DNA from: an uncultured Prevotellaceae bacterium
Lineage (GTDB): Bacteria > Bacteroidota > Bacteroidia > Bacteroidales > Muribaculaceae
Direction: 5' to 3'
Length of the DNA stretch: 64,000 bases
NCBI GenBank assembly: GCA_947165675.1
Contig: CAMVBJ010000010.1
Coordinates: 1 to 64,000, forward strand
The translations under genes were made by a program, and so were the position numbers. The notes under the pieces are model-generated. The model had not been told where the DNA came from and made no database searches. It saw only the letters and a list, made by a program, of their open reading frames with translations. Numbering within the stretch: the first letter of the stretch is position 1; every line of letters starts with the position of its first letter. This document shows positions 53,900 through 63,025 of the stretch, piece by piece.

Positions 53900-56800
53900 A
53901 TGGAAATCAGGGAACTGTGTACACTTTTTAACGGGAAGGCGCGGCTGGCGGCGGTAAAGAAGTTGCTGGCTGGCAAGGGAAATGCTGTCATCGACGGGCT
54001 GGCAGGGTCCAGCGCGGCTATGCTGCTGGCGGGACTGCCTGAGCGCTCTTGCCCTTACCTGATCGTGGTCAATGACCTCGACGAGGCAGGCTACATGTAT
54101 AACGACCTGTGCCAACTCACGGGCGACAAGCAGGTGCTGATTTTCCCGTCGGGCTACAAGCGTGACATCAAGTATGGCCAGGTCGATGCCCCCAACGAGA
54201 TCCTGCGCACCGAGGTGCTTAACCGCTGGTACGACGACAAGGGCGTGCGCTGGGTGGTCACCTACCCCGAGGCGCTGGCCGAGCGCGTGCGCCGTCGCGA
54301 GGACGTCGAGGCGAGCACGGTCCAGTTGAGAACCGGTGGCTCAGCCGACCTGACCGAGGTAGCTGCCCGGTTGCGGGAGTTGGGCTTCACAGCGACCGAC
54401 TATGTCTATGAACCCGGGCAATACAGCGTGCGCGGCTCTATCCTGGACGTATTCTCCTATAGTAACGAGCTGCCCTATCGCATCGACTTCTGGGGCGATG
54501 ACATCGACTCGATACGCACCTTCAACGTCGAGACCCAACTGAGCGAAGAGCGCCTGGAGCAGGTCAGTATCTTGAATAACAGCCCATTGGGTGGAGGCAG
54601 GCAAGACAACGTGTCACTGCTGGACTATGTGGGCGACGACACCATCGTGCTGTGCCGCAGCGAACACTGGCTCACGTCACGCATCCGCGAGATTGCCCAC
54701 GAAGGCATGTCCGTGAGCGCCCTGATTGCCGAGGAAGGTGACACCCAAGCGACTAACAAGGTCATCGATGCCGACCAGTTTGTCAAGCGCCTGCAGCAGT
54801 TGCGCCGCATCGCTATTGTCAACGGTGAGGCGGCTCCCGAGCGAGGTGTCAAACAACTGACGCTGCACTGCAAGCCCCAAGGCATCTACCATAAGAACTT
54901 TGATCTCATCGGGCAGTCGTTCACCCAATTCATCACCCAGGGCTACAAAATCCTAATCCTGAGCGACAGTGTCAAGCAGATCGAGCGATTGCACAACATC
55001 TTTGAGGACCGTGGCGACAACATCCGCTTCGAGCCTGTGCTGCAAACGCTACACGAGGGCTTTGTTGATGAGGATTTGAAACTGTGTGTATTCACTGACC
55101 ACCAGATCTTTGACCGCTTCCACAAGTATAACCTCAAGAGCGACCGTGCCCGCTCAGGCAAGCTGGCCCTGTCACTCAAGGAGCTGAACCAGATCGAGAA
55201 GGGCGACTACATCGTCCATGAGGACCTGGGCGTGGGCAAGTTCGGAGGCTTAATCCGAACCTCGATGAACGGCACGCCCCAGGAGATGATCAAGCTCATC
55301 TACCAGAACGGTGACGAGGCCTATGTCTCGATCCACTCATTGCACAAGCTCTCAAAGTACCGTAGCAAGGAAGGCGAGGCGCCTCGCCTCAATCGCCTGG
55401 GCAGCAACACGTGGGCCAAGATGAAGTCGCGCACCAAGAGCCGCCTGAAGGATATCGCGCGCGAGCTCATCCGCCTGTATGCCGCACGACGCGAGCAGCA
55501 GGGCTTTGCCTACACCCCCGACGGCTACTTGCAGCAGGAGCTCGAAGCCTCGTTCATCTACGAGGACACGCCCGACCAGCTCACCGCCACCCAGGCCGTC
55601 AAGGCCGACATGGAGAGCAACAAGCCCATGGACCGCCTCATCTGTGGCGACGTGGGCTTCGGCAAGACCGAGATTGCCGTGCGTGCCGCTTTCAAGGCCG
55701 CCACCGACGGCAAACAGACCGCCGTGCTCGTGCCCACGACTGTGCTGGCCTTCCAGCACTACCGCACCTTCAGCGAGCGCTTGAAGGATTTCCCCGTGCG
55801 TGTTGATTACCTGAGCCGAGCCCGCAAGCCCAAGGAGGTGAAGCAACTGCTTGCCGACCTCAAGGAAGGGAAAATCGACATCCTCATCGGCACGCACAAG
55901 CTCATCGGCAAGACGGTGCAGTTCCACGACCTGGGACTGCTGGTGGTGGATGAGGAGCAGAAGTTTGGCGTTGCCGTCAAGGACAAACTCAAGCAGATGA
56001 AACTCAACGTCGATACGCTGACGATGAGCGCCACACCCATTCCCCGCACCCTGCAGTTCTCGCTGATGGGCGCCCGCGACCTGAGCACCCTGACAACTCC
56101 TCCCGCCAATCGCTATCCCATCCTCACCACAGTGGGTACCCTCAACGATGACATCGTTGCCGAGGCCATCAACTTTGAACTCTCACGCAACGGGCAGGTA
56201 TTCTTTGTCAACCACCGCATCGAGCAACTGGAGCAGTTAGAGAACATGATTCACCGCGTGGTGCCCGATGCCCGTGTTGTGGTGGGTCATGGCCAGATGC
56301 CCCCCGAGAAATTAGAGCAGATCATCATCGACTTTGGCAACCACGACTACGACGTGCTACTCTCCACAACCATTATCGAGAACGGCATCGACATGCCCAA
56401 CGTCAACACCATCATCATCAATAACGCCGACCGTTACGGCCTGAGCGACCTGCACCAGTTGCGCGGTCGTGTGGGGCGCAGCAGCCGCAAGGCCTTCTGC
56501 TACCTGCTCGTTCCGCCTGGCAAACCCCTGGCCACCGACGCTCGCCGCCGCTTACAGGCCATCGAGAGCTTCAGCGACCTGGGCTCGGGCATCCAGATTG
56601 CCATGCAGGACTTGGACATCCGTGGTGCGGGCAACCTGTTAGGAGCAGAGCAGAGTGGCTTTATCGCCGACCTGGGTTATGAAACCTACCAGCGTGTGCT
56701 CAAGGAGGCCGTCACCGAGCTGCGTAACGAGGAATTTGCGGACACGCTACCCACCCCCGATGGCGATTCGGCCGACGCGGGAACCGACTTTGTCACCGAC

Positions 56801-57256
56801 TGTGTCGTTGACACCGACCTGGAGCTGATGTTCCCCGCCAGCTATGTGCCACAGGAGAACGAGCGCATCACCCTATATCGCGAACTCGACAACATGGAGA
56901 CCGACGATCAGGTCGAGGCCTTCGAGACGAGGATGGTGGACCGATTCGGCAAGATTCCCGAGATGGCCAGTGAACTCATCCGCATCGTGCCCCTGCGCCG
57001 CACGGCGCGACGGCTGGGCATCGAGAAACTGGTCATCCGCCAGCACAGCATGCACCTGTTCCTGGTGGGAGAGGAAAACAAGGCCTACTACCAGTCACCG
57101 GCGTTCGGACGCATTCTCAACTACGTCTATAGTAACCCCAAGCGCTGTGACCTGCGACAGAAGAATGGGCGCCGCAGTGTCGTCATCGGCAACATCCCCA
57201 GCGTGAGCTCCGCCCTGTCTGTCCTGCGCACCATCACCCACCTTGATAGTATTTAG
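53900..57256 (+). CDS. mfd: Transcription-repair coupling factor Mfd
   Basis: A 1118-aa protein from MEIRELCTLFNG. Order: UvrB-like region (residues ~20-330), RNA polymerase interaction domain (GDYIVHEDLGVGKFGGLI, ~434), RecG-like helicase lobes with Walker A CGDVGFGKTE (~583), DEEQ box (VVDEEQKFGV, ~683) and SATPIPRT, the ILIGTHKLIG segment, and the ALQDLDIRGAGNLLG TRG-like segment, ending in the C-terminal D7 domain. It pushes RNA polymerase off lesions and recruits UvrA. Length is close to E. coli Mfd (1148). Confidence 0.96.
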   Translation: MEIRELCTLFNGKARLAAVKKLLAGKGNAVIDGLAGSSAAMLLAGLPERSCPYLIVVNDLDEAGYMYNDLCQLTGDKQVLIFPSGYKRDIKYGQVDAPNEILRTEVLNRWYDDKGVRWVVTYPEALAERVRRREDVEASTVQLRTGGSADLTEVAARLRELGFTATDYVYEPGQYSVRGSILDVFSYSNELPYRIDFWGDDIDSIRTFNVETQLSEERLEQVSILNNSPLGGGRQDNVSLLDYVGDDTIVLCRSEHWLTSRIREIAHEGMSVSALIAEEGDTQATNKVIDADQFVKRLQQLRRIAIVNGEAAPERGVKQLTLHCKPQGIYHKNFDLIGQSFTQFITQGYKILILSDSVKQIERLHNIFEDRGDNIRFEPVLQTLHEGFVDEDLKLCVFTDHQIFDRFHKYNLKSDRARSGKLALSLKELNQIEKGDYIVHEDLGVGKFGGLIRTSMNGTPQEMIKLIYQNGDEAYVSIHSLHKLSKYRSKEGEAPRLNRLGSNTWAKMKSRTKSRLKDIARELIRLYAARREQQGFAYTPDGYLQQELEASFIYEDTPDQLTATQAVKADMESNKPMDRLICGDVGFGKTEIAVRAAFKAATDGKQTAVLVPTTVLAFQHYRTFSERLKDFPVRVDYLSRARKPKEVKQLLADLKEGKIDILIGTHKLIGKTVQFHDLGLLVVDEEQKFGVAVKDKLKQMKLNVDTLTMSATPIPRTLQFSLMGARDLSTLTTPPANRYPILTTVGTLNDDIVAEAINFELSRNGQVFFVNHRIEQLEQLENMIHRVVPDARVVVGHGQMPPEKLEQIIIDFGNHDYDVLLSTTIIENGIDMPNVNTIIINNADRYGLSDLHQLRGRVGRSSRKAFCYLLVPPGKPLATDARRRLQAIESFSDLGSGIQIAMQDLDIRGAGNLLGAEQSGFIADLGYETYQRVLKEAVTELRNEEFADTLPTPDGDSADAGTDFVTDCVVDTDLELMFPASYVPQENERITLYRELDNMETDDQVEAFETRMVDRFGKIPEMASELIRIVPLRRTARRLGIEKLVIRQHSMHLFLVGEENKAYYQSPAFGRILNYVYSNPKRCDLRQKNGRRSVVIGNIPSVSSALSVLRTITHLDSI

Positions 57257-57452
57257 GTTTTAGGTTTTAGGCATCAGGGGGCTTATCTGGTATTTTTATT
57301 GGGTGAGCCTCCTTACATTCTTTTTGTGATTGGTCGAATAAATTGGGGGGTTGATTGAAAAGAATTGTTTTTTATTATAATGTTGAATAGTTTTGTCGCA
57401 ATCAATCATGTTTTAATCATATCAAGACACAACAACTTAAAAATTCACATTT

Positions 57453-59867
57453 ATGACAAAACGATTCCTTTTAGCAACACTGATTGCCATGGCAGGTGTT
57501 TTGGCTCAAGCGCAACAGACCATGTGGGTCCACACAGGTCATGTGCACTGGGCCTATAACACTGAATCAGTGGGCACGATGCCGTACAGTTCGGCCAACC
57601 TGCTCACCGTGCTAGAAAAGGGCTTCACCCTTGCCGATGTGGACAGTGTGACCGTCGCCAGCGAGACGTTTGCCGACGACAATGTCCTCGTCAAGTACAA
57701 CAACTATGTAGCTGATGTGTATGTGGCCGGTAACATCGCCAACCACATCACTGCCCAGGTTACCGGGGCACATGTCGCCGTCATGCAGGACGCCGAAGTG
57801 GCCACCGAGTACATCTACACCCTGCAGGGCACCAGCCCTAACGGCTCCTTCTACCACTCAGGAGCCTACAAGATGACGCTCGCGCTCAACGGTGTGAACC
57901 TCACCAACCCCGATAGCGCAGCCATCAACATCCAGAACAGCAAGCGCATCGCCGTACAACTCGTTGACGGCACAGCCAATACCCTCACCGACGGTGCCAA
58001 CAACACCAAGAAGGCAGCGTTCCTCGTGAAGGGCCATGCCGAGTTTGCCAAGGGCGGCTCGCTGACCATCACGGGTAACAAGAAGCACGCGCTGGCCTGC
58101 AACGAGTACATGGAAGTCAAGAAGACCGTGGGCACGATCACCATCGTTAGCTCGGTAGCCGACGCCATCAACGTGGCACAGTACTTCCAAATGAACGGCG
58201 GTACCATTAATATCCAGAGTTGCGGTGACGACGGCATCCAGGTAGATGCCGAGGACACTGCCGATCCCGAACTTGACGGCCACGTCCTCATCAAGGACGG
58301 AACGCTCACCATCAACGGCAGCGCGGCAGGCACCAAGTGCATTAAGGCCGAGGGCAACGTGGATATCCAGGGCGGCACTTTGACCTTGAAGCACACGGGT
58401 ATTCCCGTTTGGGACACCGACAAGAGTAAGATCAAGGAAGCAACTGGTATCGGTAGCGACCGCAACCTCACCATCAATGGCGCTGAGGCCATCGTAAACA
58501 TCACCATGACCGGTAACGGCGCTCGCGGCATGAAGTGCGACAGCACGATGACCGCAACCGCCGGCACCATCGACCTCAACTGCTCGGGTGGTGACTGGGC
58601 TTATAGCACAGTTGACACCAGCAGTGTGAAGTGCGCCAAGGCCGACTATGCCTTCGTCCTGAACGGTGCCAGCATGAAGTGCACCACCATCAAGGACGAA
58701 GCAGTGGGCGTTCACAGCGAGGGTACCGTCCTCATCAGCGACGGCACGCTGACGCTCAACACCTATGACCACGGTATCAAGAGCGACTATGACATGGAGA
58801 TTACTGGTGGTACGATTACCTTTAGCATCAATGGCCCCGCCAGCAAGGCCCTCAAGTGTGAAGGCAACCTGCACATCTCGGGCGGTAACATCAGCGGCAC
58901 CGTGAGCGGTGGTGGCGAGACTGCCAGCGACAAGACGACCAGTGCCAGCGCTGGCATCAAGTGCGACAACAACGTGACTATCGACGGCGGCACCTTTGAC
59001 CTCAAGGCCACTGGAAACGGCGACAAGGGTATGAGCATCGACGGCTGGCTCATCATCAACGACGGCAACATCAAGGTGAGCACCACCGGCAGCCGCTACG
59101 GACAGAGCAGCAGTGGCTATTACCCTGGCGGTGGCTCGTCGAGCAGCGACATGTGCTCCTCACCCAAGGGCATCAAGGTGGACGGCAACATCACCATCAA
59201 TGGCGGTACCATCACCGTGAGCGCCACTGGCGGCGAGGGTGCCGAGGGCATCGAGTCCAAGAGCGTCATGACTGTCAATGGTGGCTATATTGAGGTGACC
59301 AGCTATGATGACGCGTTGAACAGCGCTTCACACATGTATCTCAAGGGTGGTTACATCTATGCCGTTGCCACTGGCAATGATGCTATCGATGCCAACGGCA
59401 ATTTGAACCTTGACGGTGGCTATATTTACGCTGCTGGCAGTGAAGAAGCCTTTGATGCCAATGAGCAATACAAGCTTTATGTCAATAGTGGCGTTTCCTT
59501 CATTGCCTATGGTGCCACGATGGGTGCACTCGAAAGTGGTGCACAACTCAATCAGACCTGCTATAGCGCATCGACCTATAGCGGAGGTTCACGCTATGCA
59601 CTCTATAACGGCAACCAAGTAGCATTTGCTGTGACTGCAGCTACCGTTTCTGGCGGAGGCCCTGGCTTTATCGCAGGACCTGGTGGCCCTGGAGGCAATA
59701 GCGCAGCGTTCGTTGTTTCTTCGCCCTCCTCAACTGCGCTCAAGTCGGGCGTGACCTTCAGCGGCACTACCTTCTGGACTGGCAAGGGCGCTACCAGCGC
59801 TACGGGCGGTTCATCGGTAACACTCTCACAGTATACCGACAATGGTGGTCAAAATCCCTGGTGGTAA
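57453..59867 (+). CDS. Cthe_2159-like beta-helix carbohydrate-binding protein
   Basis: An 804-aa secreted protein with a signal peptide (cleavage near QAQ, residue ~22). From residue ~120 it has the repetitive right-handed beta-helix pattern of the PF14262 (Cthe_2159) family: LALNGVNLTNPDSAAINIQNSKRI, GSLTITGNKKHALACNEYMEVKKTVGTITI, and many short GGT-x-x-I/TLN coils. A Ser/Gly-rich segment (YYPGGGSSSSDM) and a Gly/Pro-rich stretch (GGPGFIAGPGGPGGN) precede the C-terminal region. Cthe_2159 binds acidic polysaccharide (pectate) in Clostridium thermocellum; catalysis is not shown. Followed 48 nt later by a dockerin protein gene, possibly in one operon. Confidence 0.8.
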   Translation: MTKRFLLATLIAMAGVLAQAQQTMWVHTGHVHWAYNTESVGTMPYSSANLLTVLEKGFTLADVDSVTVASETFADDNVLVKYNNYVADVYVAGNIANHITAQVTGAHVAVMQDAEVATEYIYTLQGTSPNGSFYHSGAYKMTLALNGVNLTNPDSAAINIQNSKRIAVQLVDGTANTLTDGANNTKKAAFLVKGHAEFAKGGSLTITGNKKHALACNEYMEVKKTVGTITIVSSVADAINVAQYFQMNGGTINIQSCGDDGIQVDAEDTADPELDGHVLIKDGTLTINGSAAGTKCIKAEGNVDIQGGTLTLKHTGIPVWDTDKSKIKEATGIGSDRNLTINGAEAIVNITMTGNGARGMKCDSTMTATAGTIDLNCSGGDWAYSTVDTSSVKCAKADYAFVLNGASMKCTTIKDEAVGVHSEGTVLISDGTLTLNTYDHGIKSDYDMEITGGTITFSINGPASKALKCEGNLHISGGNISGTVSGGGETASDKTTSASAGIKCDNNVTIDGGTFDLKATGNGDKGMSIDGWLIINDGNIKVSTTGSRYGQSSSGYYPGGGSSSSDMCSSPKGIKVDGNITINGGTITVSATGGEGAEGIESKSVMTVNGGYIEVTSYDDALNSASHMYLKGGYIYAVATGNDAIDANGNLNLDGGYIYAAGSEEAFDANEQYKLYVNSGVSFIAYGATMGALESGAQLNQTCYSASTYSGGSRYALYNGNQVAFAVTAATVSGGGPGFIAGPGGPGGNSAAFVVSSPSSTALKSGVTFSGTTFWTGKGATSATGGSSVTLSQYTDNGGQNPWW

Positions 59868-59915
59868 TTCCTCAAGTAGTTATAAACAATGACATCATTA
59901 AAAAGATTCAAGATT

Positions 59916-60350
59916 ATGAAAAAGACAATTATAACGATGCTGATCGCTCTGGTGGCCATGACCATCAGCGCCGAGACCTATAACTACCTGAAGTTCACCA
60001 AGACCAACGGATCAACCCTGACCTGCTCGGTAGCGGGCATCAAAGTGACATACGACAACAGTAACATCACCGTGACCAACGATGAGGGCACAACGACCAT
60101 CGCCCTGAGCGAGGTGCAGGACATGTACTTCAGCAACGAGGCGGGCAGTGAGCCCAGCTACGCCATCGGTGACGTCAACAAGGACGGCAACGTCAGCATC
60201 GCCGACGTGACCGCACTCATCGACTACCTGCTGGGTGGCGATGCCAGCGCCATCGACCTGACGGCCGCCAATGTAAACGGCGACGACACCGTGTCGATTG
60301 CCGACGTGACCGCGCTCATCGACTTGCTGCTCAGCGGAAACGCACAATAA
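59916..60350 (+). CDS. Small secreted protein with C-terminal dockerin dyad
   Basis: A 144-aa protein from MKKTIITMLIALVAM; the earlier ATG at 59889 would precede the signal. Signal cleavage is near SAE (residue ~19). Residues 20-75 form a small domain with a LSEVQDMYF motif, resembling short N-terminal segments found ahead of dockerins in Bacteroidota. Residues ~83-143 are a dyad: IGDVNKDGNVSIADVTALIDYLL and ANVNGDDTVSIADVTALIDLLL. It lies just after the beta-helix gene and before a strong terminator. It has no visible catalytic part; it could be a docking adaptor. Confidence 0.75.
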   Translation: MKKTIITMLIALVAMTISAETYNYLKFTKTNGSTLTCSVAGIKVTYDNSNITVTNDEGTTTIALSEVQDMYFSNEAGSEPSYAIGDVNKDGNVSIADVTALIDYLLGGDASAIDLTAANVNGDDTVSIADVTALIDLLLSGNAQ

Positions 60351-60372
60351 GACACTCATCAACAACCTTTTT

Positions 60373-60413
60373 AGCGCCATCGAGGGTCAGCCTCGATGGC
60401 GCTAATTCTTTTT
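60373..60413 (+). terminator. Strong rho-independent terminator
   Basis: Perfect 13-bp stem AGCGCCATCGAGG (60373-60385) / CCTCGATGGCGCT (60391-60403), loop GTCAG, then AATTCTTTTT. Confidence 0.9.
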
Positions 60414-60426
60414 CGGAGGTCAAAAG

Positions 60427-60570
60427 AATCTCACGCTAAGTCGCTAAGTTTTTTTTTATTTAGTTGTCAGTTTTTAGTTGTCAGTTGTCAGAAAGCGGAT
60501 GCCATTTGTCTTTATTGTATTTATTGTCTTCCTTTTATTCACGCAAAGCCGCTAAGCCGCTAAGTTTTTT
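60427..60570 (+). repeat. Dispersed repeat, family C (copy near the ABC operon)
   Basis: Two arms of the CACGCTAAGTCGCTAAG and CACGCAAAGCCGCTAAGCC type flank GTTGTCAGTT units and GCGGATGCCATTTGTC then TTATTGTATTTATTGTCTTCC. It is the inverse of 49866-50003. The remaining bases to 60700 are AT-rich without a gene. Confidence 0.6.
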
Positions 60571-60706
60571 TAAGTTGATGGCTCGCAAGGGGCTCGCAAG
60601 CCGTGCGGATGCCAAAAAAAATAAGGTTGTAATTGTTGTTTAAAAGGTTGTTACGGTTGTTTGAAAGAACCTCACGCAAAGAAAATTCTTAAAAGATGTT
60701 AAAGAA

Positions 60707-60739
60707 TTTGGTGGATTCAAAACTATTGTTATACCTTTG
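60707..60739 (+). promoter_or_regulatory. Promoter of the ABC/GntR operon
   Basis: TTTG (60707-60710), 21 nt, TACCTTTG (60732-60739). It is immediately followed by the operator palindrome. Confidence 0.75.
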
Positions 60740-60740
60740 C

Positions 60741-60764
60741 AGTGTACTATTAAGGTAGTACACT
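60741..60764. promoter_or_regulatory. GntR-type operator palindrome at the transcription start
   Basis: A perfect 9-bp inverted repeat AGTGTACTA (60741-60749) / TAGTACACT (60756-60764), spacer TTAAGG. Its position over the start site fits autorepression by the YtrA-like regulator encoded third in the operon. Confidence 0.7.
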
Positions 60765-60804
60765 ACTACACTAAATTATTAATCCACTAAAATATCTATC
60801 TATT

Positions 60805-61647
60805 ATGTTTAGATTCAATCAGATCAGTTTCAGTTACGGCAAGAAGTCGCCAGAACTCTTCCACGACTTCTCGATGGAATTAAATGCCGGTAACGTGTAT
60901 GGCCTGCTGGGCAAGAATGGAGCCGGCAAGTCCACGCTCATCTACCTGATGACGGGCTTACTCGCCCCCCAAGCCGGTGAAGTCCTGATGGACGGTGAGA
61001 ATGTGCGCCGTCGCCTGCCCAAGACGATGAGCGACATCTTCCTCGTACCCGAGGAGTTTGACATGCCGCAGCTGACGCTCAAGAAGTATGTGAGCATCAA
61101 TGCGCCATTCTACCCCCGCTTCTCGATGGAGGACATGGAGCGTTACCTGGACATCTTTGAGATGAGTGGTATGATGGACGTGAAACTCCATGCGCTGTCC
61201 ATGGGTCAGAAGAAGAAAGTATTCATGGCCTTCGCCTTTGCTACCAACACCCGCGCGCTCATCATGGACGAACCGACCAACGGCTTGGACATCCCCAGCA
61301 AGAGCCAGTTCCGCAAACTTGTCACCACAGGAATGTCCGACGACAAGTTGATGCTCATCTCGACCCACCAGGTGCGCGACATTAGCGACATCCTGGACCA
61401 CGTGGTCATCATCGACCAGAGCCACGTGCTGCTCAACACCGGCATGGCCGACGTGACGAGTCGCATCGCCTTCAGGCCACTGCGCGAGGGCGACCAGCCC
61501 ATCTTTGTGCTTCAGAGTCCCTTCGGCCCGCTCGGTGCCGTACCTGCCCGTGATGGCGAGGAGACCAAGGTGGATCTGGAGATGCTGTTCAACGCCACGC
61601 TCCAGAACCCTGCTGCTATCAACCAATTATTCACCACCTCAAAATGA
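60805..61647 (+). CDS. ABC transporter ATP-binding protein
   Basis: A 280-aa ATPase: Walker A GKNGAGKST (Gly36-Thr44), signature LSMGQKKKV, Walker B RALIMDEPTNGLD, H-loop STHQVRD. It energises the ABC-2 permease encoded next (ATGA overlap). With the GntR gene third, this is a YtrA-type regulated exporter of unknown substrate; such operons often answer to antibiotics or cell-wall stress. A terminal ~60 residues (DVTSRIAFRPLREG onward) are an extra regulatory part. Confidence 0.9.
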   Translation: MFRFNQISFSYGKKSPELFHDFSMELNAGNVYGLLGKNGAGKSTLIYLMTGLLAPQAGEVLMDGENVRRRLPKTMSDIFLVPEEFDMPQLTLKKYVSINAPFYPRFSMEDMERYLDIFEMSGMMDVKLHALSMGQKKKVFMAFAFATNTRALIMDEPTNGLDIPSKSQFRKLVTTGMSDDKLMLISTHQVRDISDILDHVVIIDQSHVLLNTGMADVTSRIAFRPLREGDQPIFVLQSPFGPLGAVPARDGEETKVDLEMLFNATLQNPAAINQLFTTSK

Positions 61648-62534
61648 ACACCACTATGAATACCGCCATCAATCAAACATTCGACTGGAGCCGTTTCACG
61701 GCTACCGTACGCAAGGAGGTCGTTGAGAACAAGCGCATGCTGCTGTTCACCATCATCGGCATCTACGGACTGCTGACCATGGTCATGATCCTGGGCAACC
61801 TGATCGCCCACCAATCCGACTTCTTTACTGATGCTGAGTTTGCCCGCACTCCTGCTGAGTTTGCCCGCGCTCCTCAGATGCTGGTAGGTTCCATAGCCTC
61901 GTTTGTCGCATGCATTTCGGCCTCGCTGGCGTTCAAGGACCTGAAGACAAAACCCGGACGCACCCACTATCTCACCTCGCCGTCATCAACACTGGAGAAA
62001 TTCCTTGCTGGCGTGCTCATCTATGCTGTGGGTATGATGATAGCCTTCTTTGTCTGCGCCCAACTGGCCGACCTGACGCGCATTGCCGCCCTGTGGTGGT
62101 TCAGGAGCGACACCTTCTTTGTCCCCGGCCCCATCAATTTCCTGAACAGTGTTGCTGAAACGGTGAGAAGCTATGATGAAATAGCCGACGCAGCCAACAT
62201 TACCAGCTACATGTCGCTCGTGATGTGGGTCGGCTTGATTGCCAACATGGGACTGTTCTTGATGGGCAGCGTGTTGTGGCCCCGCCTGTCGGCACTCAAG
62301 ACGTTTGCAGCACTTTATGCCGTTGAGTTTGTTGTGTTCCTGATTGCTGTGCCCGCTGCGCTCTGCTTTGGCGACATGGAGGCTTTTGCCCAGTGGTTCA
62401 TGGAATTTGTGACAGGAGGCACCTTCTCAACGAGCATGTTCATTTGGGTCATTGTGCAGGCCATCGTGTTCTGGGCTCTCGCCTGGTACCTGTTTAAGCG
62501 TAAAGATGTCGTTTCACTCAAGTGGTGGAAATAA
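61644..62534 (+). CDS. ABC-2-type permease subunit
   Basis: A 296-aa membrane protein with about six hydrophobic segments (near residues 37-55, 85-102, 118-140, 195-220, 228-245, 268-286). The start overlaps the ATPase gene by 4 nt. A 7-residue tandem duplication (AEFARTP, AEFARAP; residues ~64-77, encoded by two near-identical 21-bp units) sits in the first extracytoplasmic loop. Substrate unknown. It is partnered with the ATPase and GntR genes. Confidence 0.85.
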   Translation: MNTTMNTAINQTFDWSRFTATVRKEVVENKRMLLFTIIGIYGLLTMVMILGNLIAHQSDFFTDAEFARTPAEFARAPQMLVGSIASFVACISASLAFKDLKTKPGRTHYLTSPSSTLEKFLAGVLIYAVGMMIAFFVCAQLADLTRIAALWWFRSDTFFVPGPINFLNSVAETVRSYDEIADAANITSYMSLVMWVGLIANMGLFLMGSVLWPRLSALKTFAALYAVEFVVFLIAVPAALCFGDMEAFAQWFMEFVTGGTFSTSMFIWVIVQAIVFWALAWYLFKRKDVVSLKWWK

Positions 62535-62555
62535 ATTAAAACAAAGAATAGAATC

Positions 62556-62918
62556 ATGAATTTCAAAGATAATAAAGCGATCTATCTGCAAATCGCAGAC
62601 CGCATCGGCGACCAGATCCTCTCCGGGTCACTGACGCCCGACGGCAAGGTGCCCAGCGTGCGTGAACTCGCCGCCGAGATTGAGGTTAACGCCAACACCG
62701 TGGCGCGCACCTACGACCACCTGCAGCACAACGGCATCATCTACACCAAGCGCGGACTGGGCTACTTCGTCAGCCCTGATGCCCGTGACCAGATTGTCGC
62801 CCGTCGGCGCAACCAATTGATGCAGGGCGAGATGGACTACTTCCTGGGTCAGCTCAAGGCCGTGGGCATTACCCCGGATGAGCTCCAGAGACTCTATCAG
62901 GATTACCTCAACAAGTAA
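62556..62918 (+). CDS. GntR-family transcriptional regulator (YtrA-like)
   Basis: A 120-aa regulator: a winged helix (IYLQIADRIGDQILSGSLTPDGKVPSVRELAAEIEVNANTVARTYDHLQHNGIIYTKRGLGYFV) plus a short C-terminal helical dimerisation tail (MQGEMDYFLGQLKAVGITPDELQRL). This short form without a ligand domain is the YtrA subfamily. It most likely represses its own operon through the palindrome at 60741-60764. Confidence 0.9.
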   Translation: MNFKDNKAIYLQIADRIGDQILSGSLTPDGKVPSVRELAAEIEVNANTVARTYDHLQHNGIIYTKRGLGYFVSPDARDQIVARRRNQLMQGEMDYFLGQLKAVGITPDELQRLYQDYLNK

Positions 62919-62927
62919 ACATTAATT

Positions 62928-63006
62928 AAACTACGAATTACGTGAACCCAACCCAGCAGCACAACACCATAAGTTGATGAAACACAGTTTGCGTAATTCG
63001 TAGTTT
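62928..63006. repeat. 15-bp inverted repeat around the operon end
   Basis: AAACTACGAATTACG (62928-62942) and its exact reverse complement (62992-63006), 49-nt loop; T-run follows. It may be a terminator-like long hairpin or a small repeat element. Confidence 0.55.
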
Positions 63007-63025
63007 TTAAAAAACGGATAGTATT

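Noticed and set aside
57858-58874. 338-codon minus-strand frame opposite the beta-helix protein
   Set aside because: An antisense shadow of a repetitive gene; composition is biased and no family is recognised.
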